Origin: Deltaproteobacteria bacterium
GTDB lineage: Bacteria > Desulfobacterota > GWC2-55-46
DNA length: 64,000 bases
Direction: 5' to 3'
Assembly: GCA_016218105.1 (NCBI GenBank)
Contig: JACRET010000005.1
Span: 1-64,000, forward strand
The position numbers were made by a program, and so were the translations under genes. The notes beneath the pieces are model-generated. The model saw only the letters and a list, made by a program, of their open reading frames with translations. It had not been told where the DNA came from and made no database searches. Shown in pieces: positions 1 through 9,772 of the stretch. Positions within the stretch are counted from its first letter, which is position 1. The number at the start of each line of letters is the position of its first letter.

Positions 1-355
1 ACCTCCCCTCCCTCGATGGGAGGGGACTGAGGGGAGGGTGAAATTCGTGCCACTCTGGTGAAAACCTTTTTGCGCGCTACCGCGCGCTTGCGGGGTATTG
101 GCTCTGCTCGCTATCGGCTCTCTCCCTCCGATGGAACTGGAGCCCGGTCGTTCGCCTCCTTTATGCTCGCTGCGCAATACCCCTGGTGTTTTTGAGAAAC
201 AAAAAGCAAAAATAACAGTCATTGCGGTGGAGCGAAGCAATCCCTTTTAAATCCCCCTCACCCAGCCTCTCCCCAAATGGGGAGAGGGGCTTCTTCTGTA
301 GGGCCCGCTCGAAGAACGGGCCGGGGATGGACTTTTTCAGCAGCCTACCAGTTGA
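1..355. repeat. Intergenic repeat mosaic
   Basis: No gene is seen here. The stretch is built from modules that recur elsewhere in the window. A palindromic G/C module lies at 4-41 (also near 12888, 25466 and 38447). A module bounded by the inverted ends GGGGTATTG and CAATACCCC spans 92-183. A second palindromic module (CTCCCC-AAAT-GGGGAG) covers about 245-293. A GGGCCCG/CGGGCC hairpin lies at 299-325, and the end of the TTTTTCAGCAGCC element at 337-348. The last module stops a few bases before the stop codon of the minus-strand response-regulator gene. Confidence 0.8.
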
Positions 356-1768
356 TCATTCCGTGAATTTTCTCCGGTTAATCCGCTTATTGAGCGCCTG
401 TCTCGTGATACCAAGGAGAGACGCGGCTATCCCTTGATTGCCGTTCGCTATTTCAAGCGCCTTTGAAATAAGCATATCCTCCATGTCCTTAAGTGTCGGA
501 AAGTGGCTTGGGCTGTAGCTTAGGGTCTCCTCCTCGGCCGCGTGCTCCCCTTTAACCAGGCGCTCCTGTCCTATTATGTCCTTGAAACTCTCCGTCGAAA
601 GCACCCCGCCTTTGTGTCTCGCCACGGCGTCATAGACCATCGCCTGCATCTCCCTGACATTGCCCGGGAAATGATATGTAGACATGAGCGTCACAAGCTC
701 AGGGGGCGGCGTCGGCTTTTTCTTTTTCATCGACCTTGCCGCTTCAATGAGAAAATGGTTAAGGAGGAGCGGTATATCGTCGCTCCTGTCGCGCAGAGGC
801 GGAATGTTCACCTGGTGGGCGCGGAGCCTGTAGTAAAGATCTTTACGGAACTTGCCGTCCGCGATGAGCTTCTGCAGGTCGCGGTTTGTCGCCACGACGA
901 TCCTTACATCGCTTTGCTTCGGCACGTCGGAACCGAGCGGATAATACTTCTGCTCCTGAAGAAGCCTCAAGAGCTTTACCTGCGAGGACTCGGTCGTATC
1001 GCCTATTTCATCCAGAAAGAGCGTGCCGCCGGCTGCCTGCGCTATAAGGCCTTCCCGCGCGTCTTCCGCTCCCGTATAGGCGCCCTTCTTGTGTCCGAAG
1101 AGGGTATCGGAGAACATCGTATCGTCCAGGCCCGCCACGTTTACCGCGACAAACCCGCCCCTCCTCTCGCTTATGTCGTGTACCGCCCTGGCGAAGAGTT
1201 CTTTCCCCACCCCGGTCTCGCCGATGATCAATACCGGCTGCTGGGTCTCGGCGATGACCTCGACATACTGGAATACGGCACGCATCTTCTTGTTTACGGT
1301 AATGATGGAAGAGAACGCGTCCTCCTTCTCAAGCTCGCCCTGTAGGAGACGCCTTTTAAGGGATGACACCTCCGTCCGGAGGGCGGTCAGCTCCAAAGCC
1401 CGCCTTATCGACGACTCAAACCTGCTCTTCTCTACAGGCTTCACAAGGTAGTCAAATGCCCCGGCTTTCATGCAGGAGACAGCCATCTCTATTTCGTTGA
1501 CCGCCGTCATTATGATGACCGGAACCAGCGGGTGAAGGTTGTTTATCTCGTTCAACAGCTCGCTCCCGGAAAGATGGGGCATTGAGAGGTCGAGCACTAC
1601 GGCCGAGACCTCGTGATGCTCCAAAAAGGGCAGTACCTCCCGGCTGTCGTCGATTGTCTGCACCTGTTTTATGCCATAGCTCCTGAGCATCACGCTGAAG
1701 GACTTAAGTATCTGCGGTTCGTCGTCTACAAGAAGTACCGGAAGAGGCAAATAACCAGATCTTTTCAT
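356..1768 (-). CDS. NtrC-family sigma-54-dependent response regulator
   Basis: A 470-residue cytoplasmic transcription activator, normal length for the NtrC family. A receiver domain covers about 8-125, with acidic pair D15/D16, predicted phospho-acceptor D60 and K110. The AAA+ domain runs about 150-380 with Walker A GETGVGKE (183-190) and a sigma-54 contact loop GAYTGA (229-234; the usual GAFTGA with F to Y, a tolerated variant). A Fis-type helix-turn-helix forms the last ~45 residues. I chose the ATG at 1768, preceded by AAAGG; a GTG at 1813 in the same frame has no Shine-Dalgarno sequence. It is the last gene of a minus-strand set after cheR and a hybrid kinase, its likely phospho-donor. 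The target genes are not evident. Confidence 0.93.
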   Translation of the reverse strand: MKRSGYLPLPVLLVDDEPQILKSFSVMLRSYGIKQVQTIDDSREVLPFLEHHEVSAVVLDLSMPHLSGSELLNEINNLHPLVPVIIMTAVNEIEMAVSCMKAGAFDYLVKPVEKSRFESSIRRALELTALRTEVSSLKRRLLQGELEKEDAFSSIITVNKKMRAVFQYVEVIAETQQPVLIIGETGVGKELFARAVHDISERRGGFVAVNVAGLDDTMFSDTLFGHKKGAYTGAEDAREGLIAQAAGGTLFLDEIGDTTESSQVKLLRLLQEQKYYPLGSDVPKQSDVRIVVATNRDLQKLIADGKFRKDLYYRLRAHQVNIPPLRDRSDDIPLLLNHFLIEAARSMKKKKPTPPPELVTLMSTYHFPGNVREMQAMVYDAVARHKGGVLSTESFKDIIGQERLVKGEHAAEEETLSYSPSHFPTLKDMEDMLISKALEIANGNQGIAASLLGITRQALNKRINRRKFTE

Positions 1769-1948
1769 GAAAACCTTTTTAACGATTTTAGATTTCAAGA
1801 CGAAAGCCGCCACGGCAACGGGCCTGAGTATGAATTAAGGAAACTTATACAAAACTCAAGGATAAAAGTAAACCATTAGATTGAATACGGGAAATGAAAG
1901 CAGGCCCACAGGGGGTCAGAGCAGGTTGTTTTTCACGCGTATTTCAGA

Positions 1949-4861
1949 CTAAAAAATAAGCCTTGATATCATGTCATGCAGCTGGTCTACGGTGAACGGC
2001 TTATTCAGGGAGAGGTTGCCTGTCTCCTTCAAAAAACGCTGCGTCTCTTTACTAAGGCTGTCGCCTGAAATAAATATGATCTTTTTCTGGGACTCAGGCC
2101 TGATCTTTTTGACCTCGTTGTAAAATCCCCTTCCGTCCAGGCCGGGCATCTTTATGTCGCTTATTATAATGTCGTAATCATTTTCCTTGAGCTTACGGAG
2201 GGCCTCGTCGCCTGATCCGGTTTTTTCCACCTTGAAGCCCGAATAGGTGAGCGAATCGTGCAGGAGATCGAGCACGATAGGCTCGTCGTCGAGTATCAGC
2301 GCCTTAAGCCCCTTGATCCGCGCCTTTACCGGGTCTATCTTGAAACCAAAAGCCTCGCGTATTTCCTGCGTGTCCGTCCTTATAAGCCCCGTCACGGGAA
2401 GCTCCACCACGAATACGGTGCCCATCCCGAGGGTGCTTGAGGCGTATATGGTGCCCCCGTGCTCATTGATAATGCCGTATGAGATGGAAAGCCCCAGCCC
2501 GGTACCCTTGCCGACACCTTTGGTAGTGAAGAACGGGTCGAAGATCTTGTTTGCTATCTCATCGGACATGCCCTTGCCGGTATCTTCGAATTTTACGATG
2601 ATCTTGCCTTCGCAGTGCCTGCTCGATATCCTGATCTTTCCGCGCTCTCCTTTTTCCTTTATAGCGTCCCTGGCGTTATTTATAAGGTTCAAAAAAACCT
2701 GATGTATCTGGTCGTCATCGAGCATTGTCGGAGGTATGGATTCGTCAAGATCGACCTCAAGGTCGATATTATCGACCTTCAGCTGGTAACCCCTTAAGTC
2801 AATGCTTTCCTTTATGACCTTGTTTATATCCTCATATTTTCTCTCAGGCCTTTTCCATCTGGCGAACGTCAGAAGGTTGTCTATTATTTTTTTGCACCTG
2901 TGAGAGGCGTCATTTATCTTTTTAAGCTTGGATTTCACATCGTCCGGGAACTTATCGTCCAGAAGAAGCTCTGAGAAGCACATGATGCCCGTAAGCGGGT
3001 TGTTAAGCTCATGGGCGACCCCGGAGACAAGCTCTCCCAATGACGACAGCTTATCCGTCTGCATGAGCTTGTTGGTCATCATCCTCTGCTCTGTAATATC
3101 CTTGATATAGACCACGGCCCTCTTGGGGTCTTCGTTTTCGTTAACGGAAGGGTATATATGCCATGTGAAGACCTTTCCGTCCTGGGTGGTCATTTCCGCC
3201 TCGACAGGGGTCAACATGTGTATGGACTTTTTTATCGGGCAGTTCCTGGGCTGTTCCATCCCGAGTATCTTGTATATCTTCTCGCCTGTAAGGGCTGATT
3301 CGCTTATCCTGAATTTATCCATAAAATGCCTGTTTGCCTCAAGCACCCTGTGGCCGTAATCGACAAGGAGAATGTAATCCGTGATGCTGTCATATATGAA
3401 CCTGAGCTTCTCCTTGGCGCTCTTTATCTCTTCCTCTTCCTGCGTGATTATCCTGTTGGCCCTTTGGAGCTCGATATTTTTCCTGTCCAGGTCTTCGTTC
3501 AGGAGCTTTAGCTCCTCGTTTATGGCATGAAGCTCCTCGGTCTGGCTCTGGGTCTCCTCGTAGGCGACTTCAAGGCTTTCGTTCGTGATCTTAAGCTCCT
3601 CATTCAATTCTATGAATTCGCGGTTTTTCTCCTCTATTTCCCTTAGATAGCGTTCCTTCTCCTCTTCCCTTTTGCTGACACCGTCCATCATCGAGTTAAA
3701 AGCCCTGGCGAGCATTCTAAGCTCGTCCCTGGTCTCGACCGAATCCACGTTGACCCTTACCTGCAGGTCTCCTCTTGCGAACTCCCCAATCTTTTCTTTT
3801 AACGATTTAAGAGGCCTCGTGATCTCGGATGTAGACACAACGGCCGCAAAGAGCGAAACCGCAAGCCCCAGAATGGTTATTATAATAATGATCTTCTGGG
3901 TCTCTTTCTGTATCTCCCACAGCTTCTCTTTCGAGATACCCACGTCCAGGGAACCGATTATCTTGCCTTGCGCGTCCCTTATCGGCTCGAATACCGAGAT
4001 GAACGTCATGCCCGGCATCGACCATTCGCCAAATACCGGCTTACCGGCTTTTACAACCGGCAAAACCGTCTCCGGGATCGCTGTCCCCTTTATGCTCCTT
4101 CCTGAGCTGTCGACCAGGTTCGAGGCGATCCGCACGCCGTTTACGGAAATGGTGGTAAAAAGGCCAGGTATCTTATTGGCGATAGTCTCGGAGATGTAGT
4201 TGTCCTCGTTCAGGACATCCCCTGTTATTATCGCCCCTATCGGGCGCTGCGAATCGCTCAGCACAGGGGTCACGACCATTAACGCTATTACGGCGCTTTC
4301 TTTTTCAGCCTTTGGGTTCTGGTTGGCGGTTTCCGGGGTGGCCGCCTCGTCAAGGAACCTTTTGCCGTCGAGCTTCAAAATACTTTTTTCGATGAGCTCG
4401 CTTGATATCCTTGGCTCTCCGCTGTCCAGTGAGGCTTTCACGGACCCGTTCAACTCAAGCCTGTCCCCTGAAACATCGCTATTAAGCCTTGCTATCACCC
4501 TTTCGTTCTCATCGACTATGATCCAGATGTCCACATAGGGGCGCATCTCTTTCCATCGGGTTATCATCTTCCTTAAATATTGCTTGTCACCGCGTGAAAT
4601 GGCGCGCTTTATCTCCTCCATGGAAGCCGCCTGGAGCATCCCGTAGCGCATCTGGTCGCCGCGGACGTAGTACTCCGTCCATGCGGACTTAAGCCCCATG
4701 TTTATCTTTTCCTCGGCCTCTTTCGTCAGCCTCGAATCTATGACCTTGTAAGAGATATAGGCCAGGAGCAGCATCGGAATAAGTATTACGGAAAGAAAGA
4801 CTATGGTGAGCTTGAAGCCCATAGTGCGATTGGAGAAATATCTTATGAAAGACCAGTTCAT
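1949..4861 (-). CDS. Membrane-bound hybrid sensor histidine kinase (Cache-like sensor, HAMP, coiled coil, PAS, HK, receiver)
   Basis: A 970-residue kinase. The order is TM helix about 17-38, a ~285-residue extracytoplasmic region resembling a Cache/double-PAS sensor, TM about 325-346, HAMP about 347-400, a long Glu-rich coiled coil about 395-490, PAS about 490-600, HisKA with phospho-acceptor H617 in the motif AHELNNP, HATPase_c with GKGTGLGL, and a C-terminal receiver with predicted phospho-site D902. The ATG overlaps the cheR stop (ATGA), so the two are translationally coupled. The coiled coil (repeats such as NEEL and ITNESL) resembles the linker in CheB-CheR-PAS kinases. The kinase probably phosphorylates the downstream NtrC-type regulator; the ligand is unknown. 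Confidence 0.93.
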   Translation of the reverse strand: MNWSFIRYFSNRTMGFKLTIVFLSVILIPMLLLAYISYKVIDSRLTKEAEEKINMGLKSAWTEYYVRGDQMRYGMLQAASMEEIKRAISRGDKQYLRKMITRWKEMRPYVDIWIIVDENERVIARLNSDVSGDRLELNGSVKASLDSGEPRISSELIEKSILKLDGKRFLDEAATPETANQNPKAEKESAVIALMVVTPVLSDSQRPIGAIITGDVLNEDNYISETIANKIPGLFTTISVNGVRIASNLVDSSGRSIKGTAIPETVLPVVKAGKPVFGEWSMPGMTFISVFEPIRDAQGKIIGSLDVGISKEKLWEIQKETQKIIIIITILGLAVSLFAAVVSTSEITRPLKSLKEKIGEFARGDLQVRVNVDSVETRDELRMLARAFNSMMDGVSKREEEKERYLREIEEKNREFIELNEELKITNESLEVAYEETQSQTEELHAINEELKLLNEDLDRKNIELQRANRIITQEEEEIKSAKEKLRFIYDSITDYILLVDYGHRVLEANRHFMDKFRISESALTGEKIYKILGMEQPRNCPIKKSIHMLTPVEAEMTTQDGKVFTWHIYPSVNENEDPKRAVVYIKDITEQRMMTNKLMQTDKLSSLGELVSGVAHELNNPLTGIMCFSELLLDDKFPDDVKSKLKKINDASHRCKKIIDNLLTFARWKRPERKYEDINKVIKESIDLRGYQLKVDNIDLEVDLDESIPPTMLDDDQIHQVFLNLINNARDAIKEKGERGKIRISSRHCEGKIIVKFEDTGKGMSDEIANKIFDPFFTTKGVGKGTGLGLSISYGIINEHGGTIYASSTLGMGTVFVVELPVTGLIRTDTQEIREAFGFKIDPVKARIKGLKALILDDEPIVLDLLHDSLTYSGFKVEKTGSGDEALRKLKENDYDIIISDIKMPGLDGRGFYNEVKKIRPESQKKIIFISGDSLSKETQRFLKETGNLSLNKPFTVDQLHDMISRLIF

Positions 4862-5664
4862 CGCGCCACCTTCTTTCTAAAGACGTTCAGCCTCTCGCCG
4901 ACCGGAGAGTACCTGTGGGCGAACGATGGGGGAAGCACCTCGGCTTTTCCAAGCACGATAATGCCCCCTGGCCTCAAGGAGTAATCGAGTTTTTCAAAGA
5001 CCTGTTCCTGGAGGCTCTTATTGAAATATATAAAGAGGTTCCTGCAGAAGAGTATCTGTACGCCTGATATAGAGGGGCTCCCGACAATGTCGAGCACACC
5101 GAACTTGACGAGGTTCCGTATGTTATATTTGACCTTGTATTGCCCGTCAGCCTTGAAGAAGTACTTCTCAAGTATATCCGGAGGCACGTTCTTGAGGGAC
5201 TCTTCCCTGTACTGGGCCTTACGGGCCTGATCCAGGGCTTCTCCGTCTATGTCGGTAGCGAACACCTTGGTGTGCTTCACCGCATCCGTGGTAAGGCACT
5301 CGGAAAGCAGTATGGCCGCGGAATACGCCTCCTCGCCATAAGCACAGCCGCAGCACCAGACCTTGAGCACGGTTTCCGAGAAGTTCGTCTTTATTATACC
5401 GCAGAGCTCCCCGAAGACCTCCGGCTCCCGGAAGAATTCGCTGACCTTTATCGTCAGATTTGAAAAAAGCTTTTCATATTCGTGCGGAGTATCGTTAAGA
5501 TATTGGCAGTATTTTTTATAGGAATGGATATCGAGACAGGTAAGCCTTTTGGATACCCTCCTCATGATGCTGGACTTCTTATAATTGCGGAAGTCCCACC
5601 CTTTTTCATGATAGATCTTTTCAAGGAGCATCGGGAGATCCCCTTCGCGGTCTTTTTTAAACAT
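4858..5664 (-). CDS. CheR-type protein-glutamate O-methyltransferase
   Basis: SAM-dependent methyltransferase of the CheR family, which methylates glutamates on coiled-coil signalling proteins. Visible features are the basic N-terminal helical domain (SSIMRRVSKRL), the SAM-binding motif GCAYGEEAYS, FATDID, and the CRNLFIYF motif near the C-terminus. From the ATG at 5664 the product is 268 residues, the usual CheR size. In-frame upstream starts at 5700 (ATG) and 5727 (TTG) would add a poorly conserved tail of up to 21 residues. It is the first gene of an operon with a hybrid kinase and an NtrC regulator. No chemoreceptor, CheA, CheW or CheB lies in the window, so the coupled kinase is the natural candidate substrate (inference). 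Confidence 0.9.
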   Translation of the reverse strand: MFKKDREGDLPMLLEKIYHEKGWDFRNYKKSSIMRRVSKRLTCLDIHSYKKYCQYLNDTPHEYEKLFSNLTIKVSEFFREPEVFGELCGIIKTNFSETVLKVWCCGCAYGEEAYSAAILLSECLTTDAVKHTKVFATDIDGEALDQARKAQYREESLKNVPPDILEKYFFKADGQYKVKYNIRNLVKFGVLDIVGSPSISGVQILFCRNLFIYFNKSLQEQVFEKLDYSLRPGGIIVLGKAEVLPPSFAHRYSPVGERLNVFRKKVAR

Positions 5665-5864
5665 ATAGTCAGCTCTTGTCGATAATACAGGGAGTATCAT
5701 TCTAACATTTTTAATGTATCCATTCAAACCAATAATTAAAAGACGCTATCACTTTGAATTTCCTGCATATTTCAAAACCCTCCTTTACGGACGGGCGGCG
5801 TCCCGATTCCGGGCGCCCGGTACGCCTTCAAATTCTTCAAGCATTATGCTATCCTTAGGTCTAT

Positions 5865-8800
5865 ATGGACATCTCCGCGTTACTTAAGGCAGTAATCCTT
5901 AATATTAAGGCGAAAGACCATGAAACCGTATTAAATGAGATGACACGCAGGCTCCTGCCCGAAGGCACGCCTGCGGAAGAGAAGGCCTTCTGCGACCTCA
6001 GGGACCACGAGTCCGTAGAAGGCATGCTCACCGGCACGGATTCCGCGATCTTCCATTGCCTTTCCGAAGAGGTCAAGGACACCTCCATAGCCCTCGCCAT
6101 ATCAAGACGGGAATTGCCTCACCCCGCGAAAAAAATAAAAGTCAGGCTGTTCTTCCTGATAATCTCGCCTCTGAAAGAGAGCGGAACCCACCTTCAGCTC
6201 CTCTCTAAAATAGAAGGCATGCTCCTTGACCGGGCCCTGCACCACGCCATCATGAACGCGCGAAGCGAACCGGAAGTGAGAGATGTGATCAAAAGGGCGG
6301 AGACGAGCGCGCGGTCGCTCTACATACCCCTGCCCCGCGAAGAGGTCTTCGGGGAACTCGGGTCTCAGCCCGTGGGACTGACCGAGGCCGCCGCAGGCGA
6401 GCGCCTGAAACTCACCGGCCCCAACTCAATAAAGAGGATCGAGAAGGGCACCCTTTTAAAAGACTTCCTCTACAATATGTTCCTTAATCTCTTCGCGGTA
6501 CTGCTCTGGGCGGGCGGCTTCATGTCCTTCGTAGCGGGTATGCCCGAGCTTGGGTGGGCGATATTCCTCGTCATCGTAATAAACGCGTCCTTCAGCTTCT
6601 GGCAGGAATACAAGGCTGAGCGGGCCGTCGAGGCCCTTAAGAACCTGTTGCCGAAAAAAGTAAGGGTAATACGGGACGGCAGGGAGAGGGAGATCGACGC
6701 GGCCTTGCTGGTTCCGGGCGACCTTATAAAACTCGCGGAAGGCGACAGCATCCCGGCTGACGGCAGGCTGGTCGAAGCCGAGGCCATGCGGATAGACAAT
6801 AGCGCCCTCACAGGGGAGTCCCGCCCCATCTATAAGGTCTCCGAACCTCTCGCCGACGGCAAGGGCTTTATCTGGACCGAAGTCCCGAACATGGTATTCG
6901 CCGGCACCACTGTCCTCTCCGGCTCAGGCAACGTGGTCGTGACCGCTACCGGCATGGATACGGAGATAGGCAGGGTAGCTTATCTTACGCAGGCGATAAA
7001 GCCCGAGATGAGCCCGCTTCAAAAAGAGATAAAAAACATAACGAAGGTAGTGACAATGATAGCCGTCACGCTCGGGGTGCTGTTTTTCTTCCTGGGTTAC
7101 TCCTTCGCCGGGCTTACATTCGCGGAGAGCTTTATCTTCGCCATAGGAATAATCGTCGCGAACGTCCCCGAAGGGCTCCTGCCGACGGTATCCCTGTCGC
7201 TCGCGATGGGCGTTCAGCGGATGGCAAGCAAGAACGCGATAGTAAAAAAACTCTCGGCCGTGGAGACGCTCGGGAGCGCCACAGTCATATGCACGGACAA
7301 GACCGGAACCCTTACCAGAAATCAGATGTGCGTAACGAGGCTTTTTGTCAACAACAAGATGATCGAAGTTACCGGCACCGGCTATGAGCCGGACGGGGCG
7401 TTCGTCCATGACGGAAAGAAACTTTCAAAGGAGGAACTTGCCTCCGAAGGCATCCGCAAGCTCCTCCTGACAGGCGCCCTCTGCAATAACGCAAAGCTCA
7501 GTCCCCCATCGAAAGACTCGCGGCTCTGGTCGATCTCCGGCGACCCCACGGAAGGCGCGCTCCTGACCGCCGCCGCCAAAGGGGGCATCGACATGGATTC
7601 GTTGAACAAAGAGATTACCCGCGTGGCCCACCTGCCTTTTGAGCGGATAAGGAAGATGATGACCACCGTCCATGAAGGCGGCCCCGATTACCCGAAAGGA
7701 GGGCGTAAGGCCGCCGCTTTTATAAAGGGGGCTCCTAAGGAAGTCCTTTCCCTATGCACGTCCGTATTTATAAACGGCGCAACCGCCCTTCTTACAGACA
7801 GGGAGAGGGAAGAGATATTAAAAGAGAACGACTTGCTTGCCTCGAAGGGATTGAGGATACTCGCTTTCGCCTCGCGGGAGATGGAACGGAGGGGTTCTTA
7901 CGCAACCGGAGAAGTTGAAAGGGAACTGACTTTTATCGGGCTCATGGCGATGCTAGATCCCCCCAGGCCCGAGGTGAAGAGGGCTGTTAGCCAGTGCCAC
8001 ACGGCAGGCATAAAGGTCGTGATGGTCACGGGCGATTACGGCCTGACGGCAAAGGCGATAGCCGGGCAGGTAGGGATCGCCCAAGATGCCAGAGTCATAA
8101 CAGGAGAGGAACTGGGCAGGTTTTCAAAGCATGAGCTTCAGGAAATATTAAAGAAAGGCGAGGTTATATTCGCGCGCGTTGCGCCTGCCGACAAGCTAAA
8201 GGTCGTCGAGGCGCTCCAGAAAAACGGCGAGATAGTCGCGGTCACGGGCGACGGGGTAAACGACGCGCCTGCCTTGAAGAAGGCTGACATAGGGGTTGCC
8301 ATGGGGCTTCGCGGAAGCGACGCCGCAAAAGAATCGGCTGAGATGGTTTTGGCGGATGACAATTTTGCGTCCATTGTCGATGCCATAAAGGAAGGACGGG
8401 CCGTCTACGCCAACATAAAAAAGTTCGTCACTTATATATTCGCGTCCAACATACCGGAGATCGTCCCTTTCATAGCATTCGTCATATTCAAGATCCCTCT
8501 GCCCCTTACCGTGATGCAGATACTTGCCGTAGACCTCGGGACAGACGTATTTCCAGCCCTTGGCCTCGGGGTCGAGCCGCCCGAGGAAGGCGTGATGAAC
8601 CAGCCGCCGCGCCCGAGGGGCAAGAGGCTCCTTGATTTCAAAACCTTATCAAGGGCGTATCTCTTCCTTGGGCCGCTTGAGGCGGCGCTGGCGCTATCCG
8701 GCTTCTTCTTCGCGTATTGGCTGAGGGGGTGGTCGCCTGGGACAGGCATGGAAGAAGCAGGCATGCTTTACGCGACCGCCACAACGATGAGCTTCGCGGG

Positions 8801-9080
8801 TATCGTCGCCTCGCAGGTCGGGAACGTCTTTGCCTGCAGGACGGAGAAAGAGTCGGTCTTTAAGGCCGGTTTCTTCAAGAACAGGTTCGTGCTCATAAGC
8901 ATTGCCGTGGAAATATCGCTTATGCTCATCCTTATATACACGCCTGTTCTTCAGGATGTATTCGGGTTTGCTCCGTTGTCGCTCTATGAATGGGGCTACC
9001 TCGCCGTATTCCCGGTAATAATGCTCGCGGCTGACGAGACAAGGAAGGCCATGCTCAGGAGAGGGGCTATCAGGGCTTAG
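5865..9080 (+). CDS. P-type cation-transporting ATPase with N-terminal PTS EIIA-like domain
   Basis: A 1071-residue protein. Residues ~155-1065 form a P2-type ATPase: TGES at 316-319, the ion-site motif NVPEGLL at 433-439 (Na/K- and H/K-ATPase-like), phosphorylated D478 in DKTGTLT, and GDGVNDAP from 795, with about ten membrane helices. Residues 1-150 match the fold pattern of the fructose/PtsN-type EIIA domain: a helix-strand start, a histidine (H64) at the position of the phosphorylated His of PtsN, a hydrophobic strand, then THLQLLSKI and EPEVRDVI near its end. Family knowledge supports active ion pumping across the inner membrane; the transported ion is not certain. Control through the EIIA-like domain is inference. 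It is divergent from the cheR operon and seems monocistronic. Confidence 0.9.
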   Translation: MDISALLKAVILNIKAKDHETVLNEMTRRLLPEGTPAEEKAFCDLRDHESVEGMLTGTDSAIFHCLSEEVKDTSIALAISRRELPHPAKKIKVRLFFLIISPLKESGTHLQLLSKIEGMLLDRALHHAIMNARSEPEVRDVIKRAETSARSLYIPLPREEVFGELGSQPVGLTEAAAGERLKLTGPNSIKRIEKGTLLKDFLYNMFLNLFAVLLWAGGFMSFVAGMPELGWAIFLVIVINASFSFWQEYKAERAVEALKNLLPKKVRVIRDGREREIDAALLVPGDLIKLAEGDSIPADGRLVEAEAMRIDNSALTGESRPIYKVSEPLADGKGFIWTEVPNMVFAGTTVLSGSGNVVVTATGMDTEIGRVAYLTQAIKPEMSPLQKEIKNITKVVTMIAVTLGVLFFFLGYSFAGLTFAESFIFAIGIIVANVPEGLLPTVSLSLAMGVQRMASKNAIVKKLSAVETLGSATVICTDKTGTLTRNQMCVTRLFVNNKMIEVTGTGYEPDGAFVHDGKKLSKEELASEGIRKLLLTGALCNNAKLSPPSKDSRLWSISGDPTEGALLTAAAKGGIDMDSLNKEITRVAHLPFERIRKMMTTVHEGGPDYPKGGRKAAAFIKGAPKEVLSLCTSVFINGATALLTDREREEILKENDLLASKGLRILAFASREMERRGSYATGEVERELTFIGLMAMLDPPRPEVKRAVSQCHTAGIKVVMVTGDYGLTAKAIAGQVGIAQDARVITGEELGRFSKHELQEILKKGEVIFARVAPADKLKVVEALQKNGEIVAVTGDGVNDAPALKKADIGVAMGLRGSDAAKESAEMVLADDNFASIVDAIKEGRAVYANIKKFVTYIFASNIPEIVPFIAFVIFKIPLPLTVMQILAVDLGTDVFPALGLGVEPPEEGVMNQPPRPRGKRLLDFKTLSRAYLFLGPLEAALALSGFFFAYWLRGWSPGTGMEEAGMLYATATTMSFAGIVASQVGNVFACRTEKESVFKAGFFKNRFVLISIAVEISLMLILIYTPVLQDVFGFAPLSLYEWGYLAVFPVIMLAADETRKAMLRRGAIRA

Positions 9081-9205
9081 CTGGGTAAGGGGGGAAAAGT
9101 TGCTTCGCTCCACTCGCAATGACTATTGTTTTCGTATCTTGTTTTTGCTTTACCCAAACACAAGGGCGTAGGGTGGGTAGCCCGCCGTGAAAAACCATAA
9201 AAGAC

Positions 9206-9234
9206 TTGAACAAGGCTTCGACTATAAGTTAATA
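9206..9234 (+). promoter_or_regulatory. Possible sigma-70 promoter before the DsrE-like gene
   Basis: TTGAAC at 9206-9211 and TTAATA at 9229-9234 are separated by 17 bp, in an AT-rich stretch 33 bp before the start codon. Each box departs from consensus. An alternative TATAAT at 9237-9242 lacks a well-placed -35 box. Confidence 0.3.
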
Positions 9235-9266
9235 TATATAATATTGATTTCCACAGGACAAGTAAA

Positions 9267-9761
9267 ATGACAGATCAGATAAAAACAAAGGGTTCGGTAA
9301 CGATAGTACTGTTCAGCGGAGAGATGGACAAGGCCATAGCGGCCTTCGTCATCTCGACCGCCGCCGCCTCGATGGGCATGAAGGTCAATATTTTCTTCAC
9401 CTTCTGGGGTCTTAACGCGATAAAAAAAGAGGGCGGGCTCATAAAGGGCCAGAACTGGATGCAGAAGATGCTCAACATCATGAACTACGGGCACGCCAGG
9501 AAACTTGCCCTTTCCAAACTCAATATGATGGGCATGGGCCCCGCTATGCTTAAGACGATGATGTCCCAAAAAAAAGTACCTTCCCTGCATGAGTTCATAA
9601 AGATGGCCAGCGCGCTCGGGGTAAAATACTATCCCTGTGAGATGTCCATGTCCGTGATGGGGCTTAAAAAAGAAGACTTCATAGACGAATGCCAGGACGT
9701 TATCGGAGCGGTGTCTTACCTGGCCATCGCCAAGGAATCGACCATAAACCTTTTCATATAG
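9267..9761 (+). CDS. DsrE/DsrF/DrsH-like sulfur-relay family protein
   Basis: A 164-residue protein of the DsrE2 (DrsE_2, peroxiredoxin-like) family. The N-terminal SVTIVLFSGEMDKAIAAF strand-helix and the AAAASMGMKV region are typical. One conserved cysteine lies in the motif YYPCEMSMSVMG, where family members carry persulfide. A hydrophobic helix spans roughly residues 22-45. The ATG follows AGGAC. A TusA gene begins 11 bp downstream, the usual partner of DsrE2 in sulfur-carrier exchange, so the pair probably passes sulfane sulfur between carriers. No dsrAB or hdr genes are visible here. Confidence 0.88.
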   Translation: MTDQIKTKGSVTIVLFSGEMDKAIAAFVISTAAASMGMKVNIFFTFWGLNAIKKEGGLIKGQNWMQKMLNIMNYGHARKLALSKLNMMGMGPAMLKTMMSQKKVPSLHEFIKMASALGVKYYPCEMSMSVMGLKKEDFIDECQDVIGAVSYLAIAKESTINLFI

Positions 9762-9772
9762 GGGTATTTGAA

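Noticed and set aside
222-437. Small frame at the left end on the plus strand
   Set aside because: It runs through repeat modules and into the antisense of the response-regulator gene.
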